Shown: positions 55,630 through 63,791 of the stretch, piece by piece | Layout of the letters: every line of letters starts with the position of its first letter | How positions within the stretch are numbered: position 1 is the stretch's first letter | Assembly: GCF_001715295.1 (NCBI RefSeq) | Contig: NZ_MDKB01000002.1 | Coordinates: 816,475-880,474 of the forward strand | Length of the DNA stretch: 64,000 nt | Direction of reading: 5' to 3' | From: Streptomyces griseus | GTDB lineage: Bacteria > Actinomycetota > Actinomycetes > Streptomycetales > Streptomycetaceae | Notes under the pieces: generated by a model | What the model saw: only the letters and a program-made list of their open reading frames with translations | Databases searched by the model: none | What the model was told of the DNA's origin: nothing | Position numbers and translations under genes: made by a program

Positions 55630-56583
55630 GTGACCATGCCCACCACTGCTCCCGCATTCGCCGACGCGACGGCGTCCGACAGTGCGCTGCGCCGCTTCCT
55701 GCACGGGCTGCCCGGCGTCGACGCCGTCGGCCTCGAAGCGCGCGCCGCCGCCCTCGGTACCCGATCGATCAAGACGACTGCCAAGGCGTACGCCATCGAT
55801 CTCGCCATCTCGATGATCGACCTGACGACGCTGGAAGGTGCGGACACCCCGGGCAAGGTCCGGGCTCTCGCCGCCAAGGCCGTCAACCCCGACCCGACCG
55901 ACCGTACGACCCCGCGCACCGCCGCGGTCTGTGTGTACCCCGACATGGCGGCGACCGCCGTCGCCGCGCTGGCCGGCTCGGGGGTGAAGGTGGCGTCCGT
56001 GGCGACGGCCTTCCCCGCCGGTCGGGCCGCGCTGGACGTCAAGCTCGCGGACGTCCGGGACGCGGTGGCGGCCGGGGCCGACGAGATCGACATGGTGATC
56101 GACCGCGGCGCCTTCCTCGCCGGCCGCTATCTGAAGGTGTACGAGGAGATCCTGGCCGTGAAGGCCGAGTGCGGCAGCGCACGGCTGAAGGTGATCTTCG
56201 AGACCGGCGAGCTGTCCACGTACGACAACATCCGGCGGGCCTCCTGGCTCGGGATGCTGGCGGGCGCCGACTTCATCAAGACGTCGACCGGCAAGGTCGC
56301 GACCAACGCGACGCCGGCGAACACGCTGCTCATGCTGGAGGCCGTGCGCGACTTCCGGGAGCAGACCGGCGTGCAGATCGGGGTGAAGCCCGCGGGCGGC
56401 ATCCGCACGTCCAAGGACGCGATCAAGTTCCTGGTCCTGGTGAACGAGACCGCGGGCGAGGACTGGCTGGACAACCACTGGTTCCGCTTCGGCGCCTCCA
56501 GCCTGCTGAACGACCTGCTGATGCAGCGCCAGAAGCTCAGCACCGGCCGTTACTCCGGCCCTGATTACGTGACGGTGGACTGA
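55630..56583 (+). CDS. deoC: Deoxyribose-phosphate aldolase
   Basis: A 317-residue class I aldolase that splits 2-deoxyribose 5-phosphate to glyceraldehyde 3-phosphate and acetaldehyde. Catalytic-site segments: IDLTTLEG, CVYPDMA, EIDMVIDRGAFL, KVIFETGEL, DFIKTSTGK (Schiff-base Lys), GVKPAGGIRT and RFGASSLLNDL. Like other actinobacterial DeoC it is longer than the E. coli enzyme (259). GTG at 55630, 6 nt after TATGCT, fits a leaderless transcript; the ATG two codons on is an alternative. Two aldehyde dehydrogenase genes follow after 5 bp. Confidence 0.95.
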   Translation: MTMPTTAPAFADATASDSALRRFLHGLPGVDAVGLEARAAALGTRSIKTTAKAYAIDLAISMIDLTTLEGADTPGKVRALAAKAVNPDPTDRTTPRTAAVCVYPDMAATAVAALAGSGVKVASVATAFPAGRAALDVKLADVRDAVAAGADEIDMVIDRGAFLAGRYLKVYEEILAVKAECGSARLKVIFETGELSTYDNIRRASWLGMLAGADFIKTSTGKVATNATPANTLLMLEAVRDFREQTGVQIGVKPAGGIRTSKDAIKFLVLVNETAGEDWLDNHWFRFGASSLLNDLLMQRQKLSTGRYSGPDYVTVD

Positions 56584-56588
56584 TCCCC

Positions 56589-58025
56589 ATGGCATCTGCA
56601 TTCGAGTACGCACCGGCTCCGGAGTCCCGCTCCGTCGTCGACATCGCCCCTTCGTACGGCCTGTTCATCGACGGTGAGTTCACCGAGGCCGCCGACGGCA
56701 AGGTCTTCAAGACGGTCAGCCCGTCCACCGAGGAGGTCCTCTCCGAGGTGGCGCGGGCCGGCACCCAGGACGTGGACCGGGCCGTGACGGCGGCCCGCAG
56801 GGCGTTCGGGACGTGGTCGGCGCTTCCCGGCTCCGAGCGCGCCAAGTACCTCTTCCGGATCGCCCGGATCATCCAGGAGCGCTCCCGCGAGCTGGCCGTC
56901 CTGGAGACCCTGGACAACGGCAAACCGATCAGGGAGACGCGCGACGCCGACCTCCCGCTGGTCGCCGCCCACTTCTTCTACTACGCGGGCTGGGCCGACA
57001 AGCTGGACCACGCGGGCTACGGCGCGAATCCGCGCCCGCTCGGGGTGGCCGGCCAGGTCATCCCGTGGAACTTCCCGCTGCTGATGCTGGCCTGGAAGAT
57101 CGCCCCGGCGCTCGCCACCGGCAACACGGTGGTGCTGAAGCCGGCGGAGACGACCCCGCTGTCCGCCCTGTTCTTCGCGGACGTCTGCCGTCAGGCGGGC
57201 CTGCCCAAGGGCGTCGTCAACATCCTCACGGGGTACGGCGACGCGGGCCAGGCCCTCGTCGAGCACCCCGGTGTCGACAAGGTCGCCTTCACCGGCTCCA
57301 CGGCCGTCGGCAAGGCCATCGCCCGGCAGATCGCGGGCACGGGCAAGAAGGCCACGCTCGAACTGGGCGGCAAGGGCGCCAACATCGTCTTCGACGACGC
57401 GCCCGTCGACCAGGCCGTCGAGGGCATCGTCACGGGGATCTTCTTCAACCAGGGCCAGGTCTGCTGCGCGGGCTCACGGCTCCTCGTCCAGGAGTCGGTC
57501 CACGACGAAGTACTGCACTCCCTCAAGCGCCGGCTGTCCACGCTCCGCCTCGGCGACCCGCTGGACAAGAACACCGACATCGGCGCGATCAACTCCCGGG
57601 AGCAGCTGGCCCGGATCACCTCGCTCGTCGAGACGGGTGAGGCGGAGGGCGCCGAACGCTGGACGGCACCGTGCGAACTGCCGTCCGCCGGTTACTGGTT
57701 CGCGCCGACGCTGTTCACCGGCGTCACCCAGGCGCACACCGTCGCCCGGGACGAGATCTTCGGCCCGGTGCTGTCGGTGCTGACGTTCCGCACCCCGGAC
57801 GAGGCCGTCGCCAAGGCGAACAACAGCCAGTACGGGCTCTCGGCCGGCATCTGGACGGAGAAGGGCTCCCGCATCCTCGCGGTGGCGAACAAGCTCCGCG
57901 CGGGCGTCGTCTGGGCCAACACGTTCAACAAGTTCGACCCGACCTCGCCGTTCGGCGGATACAAGGAGTCGGGCTTCGGCCGCGAGGGTGGCCGTCACGG
58001 TCTGGAGGCCTACCTCGATGTCTGA
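56589..58025 (+). CDS. Aldehyde dehydrogenase (NAD-dependent family), deoC-linked
   Basis: A 478-residue complete ALDH. Substrate/NAD segments IPWNFPLLMLAWKIAPALATGN and VAFTGSTAVGKAI, catalytic Glu in LELGGKGANIVF, catalytic Cys293 in FNQGQVCCAGSR, and EIFGPVLSV. It starts 5 bp after deoC, so the likely substrate is the acetaldehyde released by DeoC. Its stop overlaps the next gene by 8 bp. The overlap with a catalytically incomplete ALDH gene suggests the two products form one complex. Confidence 0.92.
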   Translation: MASAFEYAPAPESRSVVDIAPSYGLFIDGEFTEAADGKVFKTVSPSTEEVLSEVARAGTQDVDRAVTAARRAFGTWSALPGSERAKYLFRIARIIQERSRELAVLETLDNGKPIRETRDADLPLVAAHFFYYAGWADKLDHAGYGANPRPLGVAGQVIPWNFPLLMLAWKIAPALATGNTVVLKPAETTPLSALFFADVCRQAGLPKGVVNILTGYGDAGQALVEHPGVDKVAFTGSTAVGKAIARQIAGTGKKATLELGGKGANIVFDDAPVDQAVEGIVTGIFFNQGQVCCAGSRLLVQESVHDEVLHSLKRRLSTLRLGDPLDKNTDIGAINSREQLARITSLVETGEAEGAERWTAPCELPSAGYWFAPTLFTGVTQAHTVARDEIFGPVLSVLTFRTPDEAVAKANNSQYGLSAGIWTEKGSRILAVANKLRAGVVWANTFNKFDPTSPFGGYKESGFGREGGRHGLEAYLDV

Positions 58026-58938
58026 CGGGCGACTCAGCGTCTTCAAGACCTACAAGCTGTACGTCGGGGGCAAGTTCCCCCGCTCCGAGAGCGGCCGGGT
58101 GTACGAGGTGACAGACCCCAAGGGAAAGTGGCTGGCCAACGCGCCGCAGTCCTCCCGCAAGGACGCCCGTGACGCGGTCGTGGCCGCGCGCAAGGCGTTC
58201 GGCGGCTGGGCGGGGGCGACCGCGTACAACCGCGGCCAGATCCTCTACCGCGTCGCCGAGATGCTGGAAGGTCGCCGCGAGCAGTTCGCCCGTGAGGTGG
58301 CGGACGCCGAGGGGCTGTCGAAGTCCAAGGCGGCGGCCGTCGTGGACGCGGCGGTCGACCGCTGGGTCTGGTACGCGGGCTGGACCGACAAGATCGCCCA
58401 GATCGCCGGCGGGGCGAACCCGGTGGCGGGGCCGTACTTCAACCTCTCCACCCCGGAGCCGACGGGCGTGGTGGCGGTCCTCGCGCCGCAGGAGTCGTCC
58501 TTCCTCGGCCTGGTGTCGGTGCTCGCTCCGGTCATCGCCACGGGCAACACGGCGGTCGTCGTCGCCTCGGCCGACGCTCCGCTGCCCGCGCTGTCGCTGG
58601 GTGAGGTCCTGGCGACGTCGGATCTGCCCGGCGGTGTGGTGAACATCCTGTCGGGACGGACGGCGGAGCTCGCGCTCCCGCTGGCCTCGCACCAGGACGT
58701 CAACGCCATCGACCTCACCGGCGCCGCACCGGACGCCGGGCTGGCGAAGGAGCTGGAGACCGCGGCGGCCGACAACCTCAAGCGGGTCCTGCGTCCACAG
58801 CATGTGGACGGCGAGGACGGGGCGGGCGGCACCGACTGGACCGCCGACCCCGGTACGCGCCGCCTGACGGCCTTCCTGGAGACCAAGACGGTCTGGCACC
58901 CGACGGGCGCCCTGGGAGCCTCCGGCTCCTCGTACTGA
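58018..58938 (+). CDS. Truncated ALDH-family protein lacking the catalytic domain
   Basis: A 306-residue protein similar to the first half of an ALDH: KLYVGGKFPRSESGRVYEVTDPKGK, NRGQILYRVAEMLEGRREQF, VWYAGWTDKIAQIAGGANPVAGPYFN, then VLAPQESSFLGLVSVLAPVIATGN where ALDHs have the PWNFP region. It ends after the NAD-domain region and a 50-residue tail; no ELGG glutamate or GQxC cysteine is present. The start overlaps the full-length ALDH stop by 8 bp. The pair (478 + 306) resembles the two ALDH domains of ALDH16 proteins, in which the second is also non-catalytic. A structural or assembly role is inferred; simple decay is an alternative. Confidence 0.8.
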   Translation: MSDGRLSVFKTYKLYVGGKFPRSESGRVYEVTDPKGKWLANAPQSSRKDARDAVVAARKAFGGWAGATAYNRGQILYRVAEMLEGRREQFAREVADAEGLSKSKAAAVVDAAVDRWVWYAGWTDKIAQIAGGANPVAGPYFNLSTPEPTGVVAVLAPQESSFLGLVSVLAPVIATGNTAVVVASADAPLPALSLGEVLATSDLPGGVVNILSGRTAELALPLASHQDVNAIDLTGAAPDAGLAKELETAAADNLKRVLRPQHVDGEDGAGGTDWTADPGTRRLTAFLETKTVWHPTGALGASGSSY

Positions 58939-58953
58939 CGCACGGCGCACCGC

Positions 58954-58991
58954 GCGGCGGGGCCGCCCCTCCCCGGGGGCGGCCCCGCCGC
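58954..58991. terminator. Strong terminator after the deoC operon
   Basis: GCGGCGGGGCCGCCCC and GGGGCGGCCCCGCCGC pair perfectly over 16 bp with a 6-nt loop, between convergent genes. Confidence 0.8.
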
Positions 58992-59000
58992 GTACGTACG

Positions 59001-59426
59001 TCAGCCGGTGACCAGGCCCGTCACCTGGCCCACCACGGGCAGGTCTCCGAGCGCCGCGCCGCTGGTCAGCGGGTCGGTGACCAGCGCGGTGGTCACCGGC
59101 TTGAAGTCGGCGACCTGGGCGCCCACGGCGTTGTCCAAGGGGTCCGCACCCGTGCCGGCCAGCGGGTCGAGCTGGAGGTCGGTGACCGGGGACACGGCAC
59201 CGGCAAGCCCGTAGCCGAGCGCGCTGGTCAATGCGGGCGCCGCCGTGTCACCGACCGCTCCCAGCGTGCTGTCCGCCGTGTCCGAGCCGGTGGCGGGGGC
59301 GGCGGGCAGCGGTGCCGCGTGGGCCGCCGCACCTCCCGCGCCGAACGCCGCGCCCAGGGCGGTGAGGGTCAGGCCGGCGCGCAGCAGGGCGCGGTGCCGG
59401 GGCTTGGACAGTGCATGACGTGCCAT
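59001..59426 (-). CDS. Small secreted protein
   Basis: A 141-residue protein with a signal peptide (RALLRAGLTLTALGAAFGAGG, AxA near AHAAP) and a mature part rich in Ala, Gly, Leu, Val, Thr and Asp, without cysteines, with repeated Val/Leu-Thr-Asp patterns (SPVTDLQLDPLAG; VTTALVTDPLTSG). I recognise no family; such proteins are common in Streptomyces. GGTGGGAAAAC precedes the ATG. Confidence 0.75.
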   Translation of the reverse strand: MARHALSKPRHRALLRAGLTLTALGAAFGAGGAAAHAAPLPAAPATGSDTADSTLGAVGDTAAPALTSALGYGLAGAVSPVTDLQLDPLAGTGADPLDNAVGAQVADFKPVTTALVTDPLTSGAALGDLPVVGQVTGLVTG

Positions 59427-59555
59427 GTTTTCCCACCTGATCGGGGCTGATGCGGTAATCGTCCGTACGCGCAGAGTAGTTGAGATGTGATGCTCGATAC
59501 CAACAGCACCTCCCGGGGATCCCCTGCGCGGGTCAATGCCTCACACTTCTGTTCT

Positions 59556-60194
59556 GTGAGTTCCCAACCGATCCCCACCCGAGTCGTGCTGCTCGCCGGT
59601 CCCTCCGGCTCCGGCAAGTCGTCCCTCGCCGCCCGCACCGGTCTGCCGGTGCTGCGTCTGGACGACTTCTACAAAGAGGGGAACGATCCGACACTGCCCC
59701 TGGTCACCGGCAGCACGGACATCGACTGGGACTCCGCCCTGTCCTGGGACGCGGACGGGGCGGTCACGGCCATAGCGGAGCTGTGCCGGACGGGGAGCAC
59801 GACCGTTCCCCTGTACGACATCGCCACGAGCTCCCGGACCGGCCGCGAGGCCCTCGACATCGCCCGCACGCCCCTCTTCATCGCGGAGGGCATCTTCGCG
59901 GCGGACATCGTGAGGCGCTGCCAGGAGCTGGGCCTGCTGGCGGACGCGCTGTGCCTGCGCGGGCGGCCGGCGACGACGTTCCGCCGGCGGCTGGTGCGGG
60001 ACCTGCGCGAGGGCCGGAAGTCGGTCCCGTTCCTGCTGCGGCGCGGATGGCGGCTGATGCGGGCCGAGCGGGGCATCGTGGCCCGCCACACGGCGCTGGG
60101 CGCGTACCCCTGCGGTAAGGAAGAGGCCCTGGGCCGGCTCGCGGCCGCGGCGGCGGGTCGCTGCCGCGCGCCTCGGAGCCAGATGTCGAACTGA
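59556..60194 (+). CDS. udk: Uridine kinase-like P-loop kinase
   Basis: A 212-residue protein with Walker A GPSGSGKSS, then LRLDDFYKEGNDPTLP as in uridine/cytidine kinases, and FIAEGIFAADIVRRC. It would phosphorylate uridine or cytidine in salvage. The start is uncertain: GTG at 59556 gives MSSQPIPTRVVLLAGPSGSG; the frame is open to 59487. No clear ribosome site. Its position after the deoC operon fits nucleoside metabolism. Confidence 0.8.
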   Translation: MSSQPIPTRVVLLAGPSGSGKSSLAARTGLPVLRLDDFYKEGNDPTLPLVTGSTDIDWDSALSWDADGAVTAIAELCRTGSTTVPLYDIATSSRTGREALDIARTPLFIAEGIFAADIVRRCQELGLLADALCLRGRPATTFRRRLVRDLREGRKSVPFLLRRGWRLMRAERGIVARHTALGAYPCGKEEALGRLAAAAAGRCRAPRSQMSN

Positions 60195-60217
60195 GGGCCG
60201 GCCCACGGTTCCGGTGG

Positions 60218-60484
60218 ATGAGCGCGAGGCGTCGGAACACCTCGGTGCGGATCGTGGAACTCGAGCCCCCGGCAGTCCGCACCGCGCTGTCGGGGCAGGA
60301 GGACAGCGAGCACGCCATGCCGCTCGACGAGTTCGTCGCGGAGGCCCTCGCCCTGATCGAGGCGCAGCCCGACGCGGAGGAGATCCAGGTCGAGCGTGTG
60401 AAGTTCCTGCGCTACGGCGAGGCCCGCGGCGACTACGACCAGGTCGTCGCGACGCTCGACGGCGCCGCCCCGCACGAGAGGTGA
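60218..60484 (+). pseudogene. C-terminal remnant of a DltE-like short-chain dehydrogenase
   Basis: Eighty-eight residues resemble only the C-terminal third of SDR oxidoreductases of the DltE type: NTSVRIVELEPPAVRTAL, EHAMPLDEFVAEALALI and VERVKFLRYGEARGDYDQVVATLDG. The Rossmann dinucleotide motif and Tyr/Lys catalytic residues are missing, and no upstream part is present in any frame next to udk. It is best read as a gene fragment left by a deletion; it could still be expressed as a short ORF. Confidence 0.6.
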
Positions 60485-60647
60485 CCGGCCCCGGGTCGGC
60501 CCGGCAGCGCCTGCCGCCCCGGGCGAAGGCAACACGGCGGGGACGGACAGGACCCCCCGGCCTGCCCGCCCCCGCTGCGTACGTCCCCCGTGCCGCCGCC
60601 TCCCCCGAAGCCGCGGCCGTTCCCCGTTCCCCCGTTCCCCGTAGACC

Positions 60648-61415
60648 TCAGGCCACCAGCTCGCCGAAGGACTCCTCCTCGTCACGGCCGAAGCTGAGGA
60701 CCTCGTCCTCACGCAGCCGGCGGAGCGACCGCCAGATGCTCGACTTCACCGTGCCGACGCTTATGCCGAGAATCGACGCGATCTCCGGGTCCGTGCGGCC
60801 CTCGTAGTACCTCAGGACCAGCATGGTGCGCTGGAGTTCGGGCAGCCGCGCGAGGGCCTGCCAGAGCACCGCCCGCAGTTCCGTGCCGCGCATCGCGTCC
60901 GTGTCGCCCGCCGTCTCCGGCAGGTCCTCGGTCGGGTATTCGTTGAGCTTGCGCCTGCGCCAGGCGCTGATGTGCAGGTTGGTCATGGTGCGGCGGAGGT
61001 ATCCGCCGACCGCGGCCTTGTCGCTGATCCTGTCCCACGCCCGGTACGTCGAGAAGAGGGCGCTCTGCAGCAGGTCCTCCGCCTCGAACCGGTCGCCGGT
61101 CAGGTGGTAGGCCGTCGCGTACAGGGAGGCGCGGCGCTCCTGGACGTAGGCGGTGAACGCCGCTTCGGCGTCCTGCGCCCCGCCCAGGGGCTTCCGCTCC
61201 CCCGAGGTCTCCCCGTACGCGCTTCCCCCGTCGGCCCCGCGTCCCCCGCTCTCCCCCGTGGGCGCGTCAACCATCGTCAGATACGACGGATGCTGACGCC
61301 CGGCGCCGCGAACACACCCCCGATGGTTCACACCGCCGGACTTCTCCAGGCTCCGGCCGACGTCGTGGAGACGCGTGACAACTGCGCTCGAGGTGGTGCT
61401 GTGCAGTGCGTTCAT
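60648..61415 (-). CDS. sigQ: RNA polymerase sigma factor SigQ (SigE/ECF family)
   Basis: A 255-residue ECF sigma factor. Region 2 is FTAYVQERRASLYATAYHLTGDRFEAEDLLQSALFSTYRAWDRI and region 4 is LPELQRTMLVLRYYEGRTDPEIASILGISVGTVKSSIWRSLRRLRE (key motifs DLLQSALF and GTVKSSIWR). An N-terminal extension of about 80 low-complexity residues is typical of SigQ. Divergent from afsQ1 and next to a GTnAC box. In S. coelicolor SigQ counteracts the AfsQ1 system in controlling antibiotics and nitrogen-related genes. ATG at 61415 has a GGGGGGCG site. Confidence 0.9.
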   Translation of the reverse strand: MNALHSTTSSAVVTRLHDVGRSLEKSGGVNHRGCVRGAGRQHPSYLTMVDAPTGESGGRGADGGSAYGETSGERKPLGGAQDAEAAFTAYVQERRASLYATAYHLTGDRFEAEDLLQSALFSTYRAWDRISDKAAVGGYLRRTMTNLHISAWRRRKLNEYPTEDLPETAGDTDAMRGTELRAVLWQALARLPELQRTMLVLRYYEGRTDPEIASILGISVGTVKSSIWRSLRRLREDEVLSFGRDEEESFGELVA

Positions 61416-61498
61416 CTCGCGCCCCCCATCGGTGGAGTCCGTTCGTTCCTTGTGCCAACGAGCTTGCCGGGGCAGTTTCATGGCGCTGTCCTGCGACT

Positions 61499-61514
61499 GT
61501 CACAGGCCTGTCAC
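61499..61514. promoter_or_regulatory. AfsQ1 box between sigQ and afsQ1
   Basis: GTCAC-AGGCCT-GTCAC matches the published AfsQ1 consensus GTnAC-n6-GTnAC exactly. It lies between the divergent starts, so AfsQ1 can control both sigQ and its own operon, as reported for S. coelicolor. Confidence 0.8.
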
Positions 61515-61584
61515 AGGGCATGCCGGCCCCTCAGGTCGGGGGGTTCGTCGAACTGTGGCACCACCATGAGTCAGAATGACCCCC

Positions 61585-62262
61585 GTGCCTTTCCTGTTGC
61601 TGATCGAGGACGACGACGCCATCCGCACGGCCCTCGAACTCTCGCTGTCACGCCAGGGCCACCGTGTGGCCACCGCGGCGACGGGAGAGGACGGCCTGGA
61701 GTTGCTCCGGGAGCAGCGGCCCGACCTTGTGGTGCTGGACGTGATGCTGCCCGGGATCGACGGTTTCGAGGTCTGCCGGCGTATCCGGCGCACCGACCAG
61801 CTGCCGATCATTCTGCTGACCGCGCGCAGCGACGACATCGACGTCGTGGTGGGACTGGAGTCCGGCGCGGACGACTACGTGGTGAAACCCGTGCAGGGCC
61901 GGGTGCTCGACGCCCGTATCCGGGCGGTGCTGCGCCGGGGGGAGCGTGAGTCCACGGACTCGGCGACCTTCGGGAGTGTCGTCATCGACCGTTCGGCGAT
62001 GACCGTCACGAAGAACGGGGAGGACCTGCAGCTCACGCCGACCGAGCTGCGCCTCCTGCTCGAACTGAGCCGCAGGCCCGGACAGGCCCTGTCCCGGCAG
62101 CAGTTGCTGCGTCTGGTGTGGGAGCACGACTACCTCGGCGACTCGCGGCTCGTGGACGCCTGTGTGCAGCGGCTGCGCGCGAAGGTGGAGGACGTGCCGT
62201 CCTCGCCGACGCTGATCCGTACCGTGCGGGGTGTGGGCTACCGGCTGGACTCGCCTCAGTGA
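61585..62262 (+). CDS. afsQ1: Two-component response regulator AfsQ1
   Basis: A 225-residue OmpR-family regulator. The receiver domain has DDD near residue 9-11, phospho-acceptor Asp52 (VVLDVMLPG) and Lys in VVKPV; the C-terminal winged helix includes LTPTELRLLLELSRRPG and VDACVQRLRAKVED. GTG at 61585 gives MPFLLLIEDDD, equal in length to S. coelicolor AfsQ1 as I recall; CAGAAT lies 7 nt before it, so the mRNA is probably leaderless. The stop overlaps afsQ2 by 4 bp. Confidence 0.95.
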   Translation: MPFLLLIEDDDAIRTALELSLSRQGHRVATAATGEDGLELLREQRPDLVVLDVMLPGIDGFEVCRRIRRTDQLPIILLTARSDDIDVVVGLESGADDYVVKPVQGRVLDARIRAVLRRGERESTDSATFGSVVIDRSAMTVTKNGEDLQLTPTELRLLLELSRRPGQALSRQQLLRLVWEHDYLGDSRLVDACVQRLRAKVEDVPSSPTLIRTVRGVGYRLDSPQ

Positions 62263-63791
62263 GCGGTTCCGCGAAGCGTTCCATACGGGCGGGTCTTCGC
62301 TGGACCAGCCTGCGGCTGCGGCTCCTGGTGGTGTTCGCGCTGGTGGCGCTGACGGCCGCGGTGTCCGCGTCGGGCATCGCGTACTGGCTCAACCGGGAGG
62401 CCGTCCTGACGCGCACGCAGGACGCGGCGCTGGGGGACTTCCGCCGCGAGATGCAGAACCGGGCGGCCTCGCTCCCGCTGGAGCCGACGGCGGACGATCT
62501 GCGGGGCGCCGCCGAGCAGATGGCGAGCAGCGGGCCCGGTTACCACGTCCTGCTGATCGGCTCCCACGACGGCAAACCGGTCGTGGGGTACTCCGACATC
62601 GACGCGTTCACCAAGCAGGACGTGCCGGCCTCCCTGCAGCAGCAGGTCGACAAGAAGCAGCCGCTGACCTCGGGTAACGCCTACGAGTACCACCTGTTCT
62701 GGCAGCGTACGAACATCGGCGGCACGCCGTACCTGGTGGCCGGTACGAAGATCATCGGCGGGGGACCGGCCGGGTACATGCTGAAGTCGCTCGACCAGGA
62801 GCGCCAGGACCTCAACTCCCTGGCGTGGTCCCTCGGTATCGCGACCGCGCTGGCCCTCGTCGGCTCGGCGCTCCTCGCGCAGGCGGCGGCGACAACCGTG
62901 CTGCGGCCCGTGCAACGGCTCGGCGACGCGGCCCGCAAGCTCGGTGAGGGCAAGCTCGACACCCGACTCGTGGTCTCCGGTACGGACGAACTGGCCGATC
63001 TCTCACGTACGTTCAACAGGACCGCGAGCTCGCTGGAGAAGAAGGTCGCCGACATGAGTGCGCGGGAGGAGTCGAGCCGCAGGTTCGTCGCCGACATGTC
63101 GCACGAGCTGCGGACACCCCTGACGGCGATCACGGCGGTCGCCGAGGTCCTGGAGGACGAGGCGGACAGCCTGGATCCGATGATCGCGCCGGCCGTGCAT
63201 CTGGTGGTGAGCGAGACCCGGCGGCTGAACGACCTGGTCGAGAACCTCATGGAGGTCACCCGCTTCGACGCGGGTACGGCCCGGCTCGTCCTGGACACGG
63301 TCGACGTCGCCGACCAGGTGACGGCCTGCATCGACGCCCGTGCCTGGCTGGACGCGGTCGACCTGGACGCGGAGCGGGGCATCATGGTGCGGCTGGATCC
63401 GCGCCGGCTCGACGTGATCCTGGCGAACCTGATCGGCAACGCCCTCAAGCACGGCGGTTCCCCCGTGCGGGTGGCCGTGCGCACCGACGACGACGAGCTG
63501 GTCGTCGAGGTGCGCGACCACGGTCCGGGCATCCCGGAGGACGTCCTGCCGCACGTCTTCGACCGCTTCTACAAGGCGAGCGCGTCGCGGCCGCGCTCCG
63601 AGGGCAGCGGCCTGGGCCTGTCCATCGCGGTGGAGAACGCGCACATCCACGGTGGTGACATCACGGCCTTCAACTCGCCGGACGGCGACGGCGCGGTGTT
63701 CGTGCTGCGGCTGCCGCGCGACGCCGAGCGGCTGGCGGGCGCCGCCGGGGACGAGGACAACGGCCGGGACGGGAAGGACGGGGCGACGTGA
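62259..63791 (+). CDS. afsQ2: Two-component sensor histidine kinase AfsQ2
   Basis: A 510-residue membrane kinase. Transmembrane helix 1 near 20-40 (LLVVFALVALTAAVSASGIAYWL), extracytoplasmic sensor domain to about 185, helix 2 near 190-212, HAMP to about 265, HisKA with phospho-His282 in MSHELRTPL, and HATPase with NLIGNALKHGG, DHGPGIPEDV and GSGLGLSI. The start GTG overlaps the afsQ1 stop (GTGA). It phosphorylates AfsQ1; in S. coelicolor the system responds to nitrogen supply such as glutamate. Confidence 0.95.
   Translation: MSGSAKRSIRAGLRWTSLRLRLLVVFALVALTAAVSASGIAYWLNREAVLTRTQDAALGDFRREMQNRAASLPLEPTADDLRGAAEQMASSGPGYHVLLIGSHDGKPVVGYSDIDAFTKQDVPASLQQQVDKKQPLTSGNAYEYHLFWQRTNIGGTPYLVAGTKIIGGGPAGYMLKSLDQERQDLNSLAWSLGIATALALVGSALLAQAAATTVLRPVQRLGDAARKLGEGKLDTRLVVSGTDELADLSRTFNRTASSLEKKVADMSAREESSRRFVADMSHELRTPLTAITAVAEVLEDEADSLDPMIAPAVHLVVSETRRLNDLVENLMEVTRFDAGTARLVLDTVDVADQVTACIDARAWLDAVDLDAERGIMVRLDPRRLDVILANLIGNALKHGGSPVRVAVRTDDDELVVEVRDHGPGIPEDVLPHVFDRFYKASASRPRSEGSGLGLSIAVENAHIHGGDITAFNSPDGDGAVFVLRLPRDAERLAGAAGDEDNGRDGKDGAT

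Noticed and set aside
60601..60650. Repeated GTTCCCC units (near 60620-60645) as a CRISPR or satellite.
   Set aside because: Only three short adjacent units with no spacers; simple slippage in GC-rich DNA.
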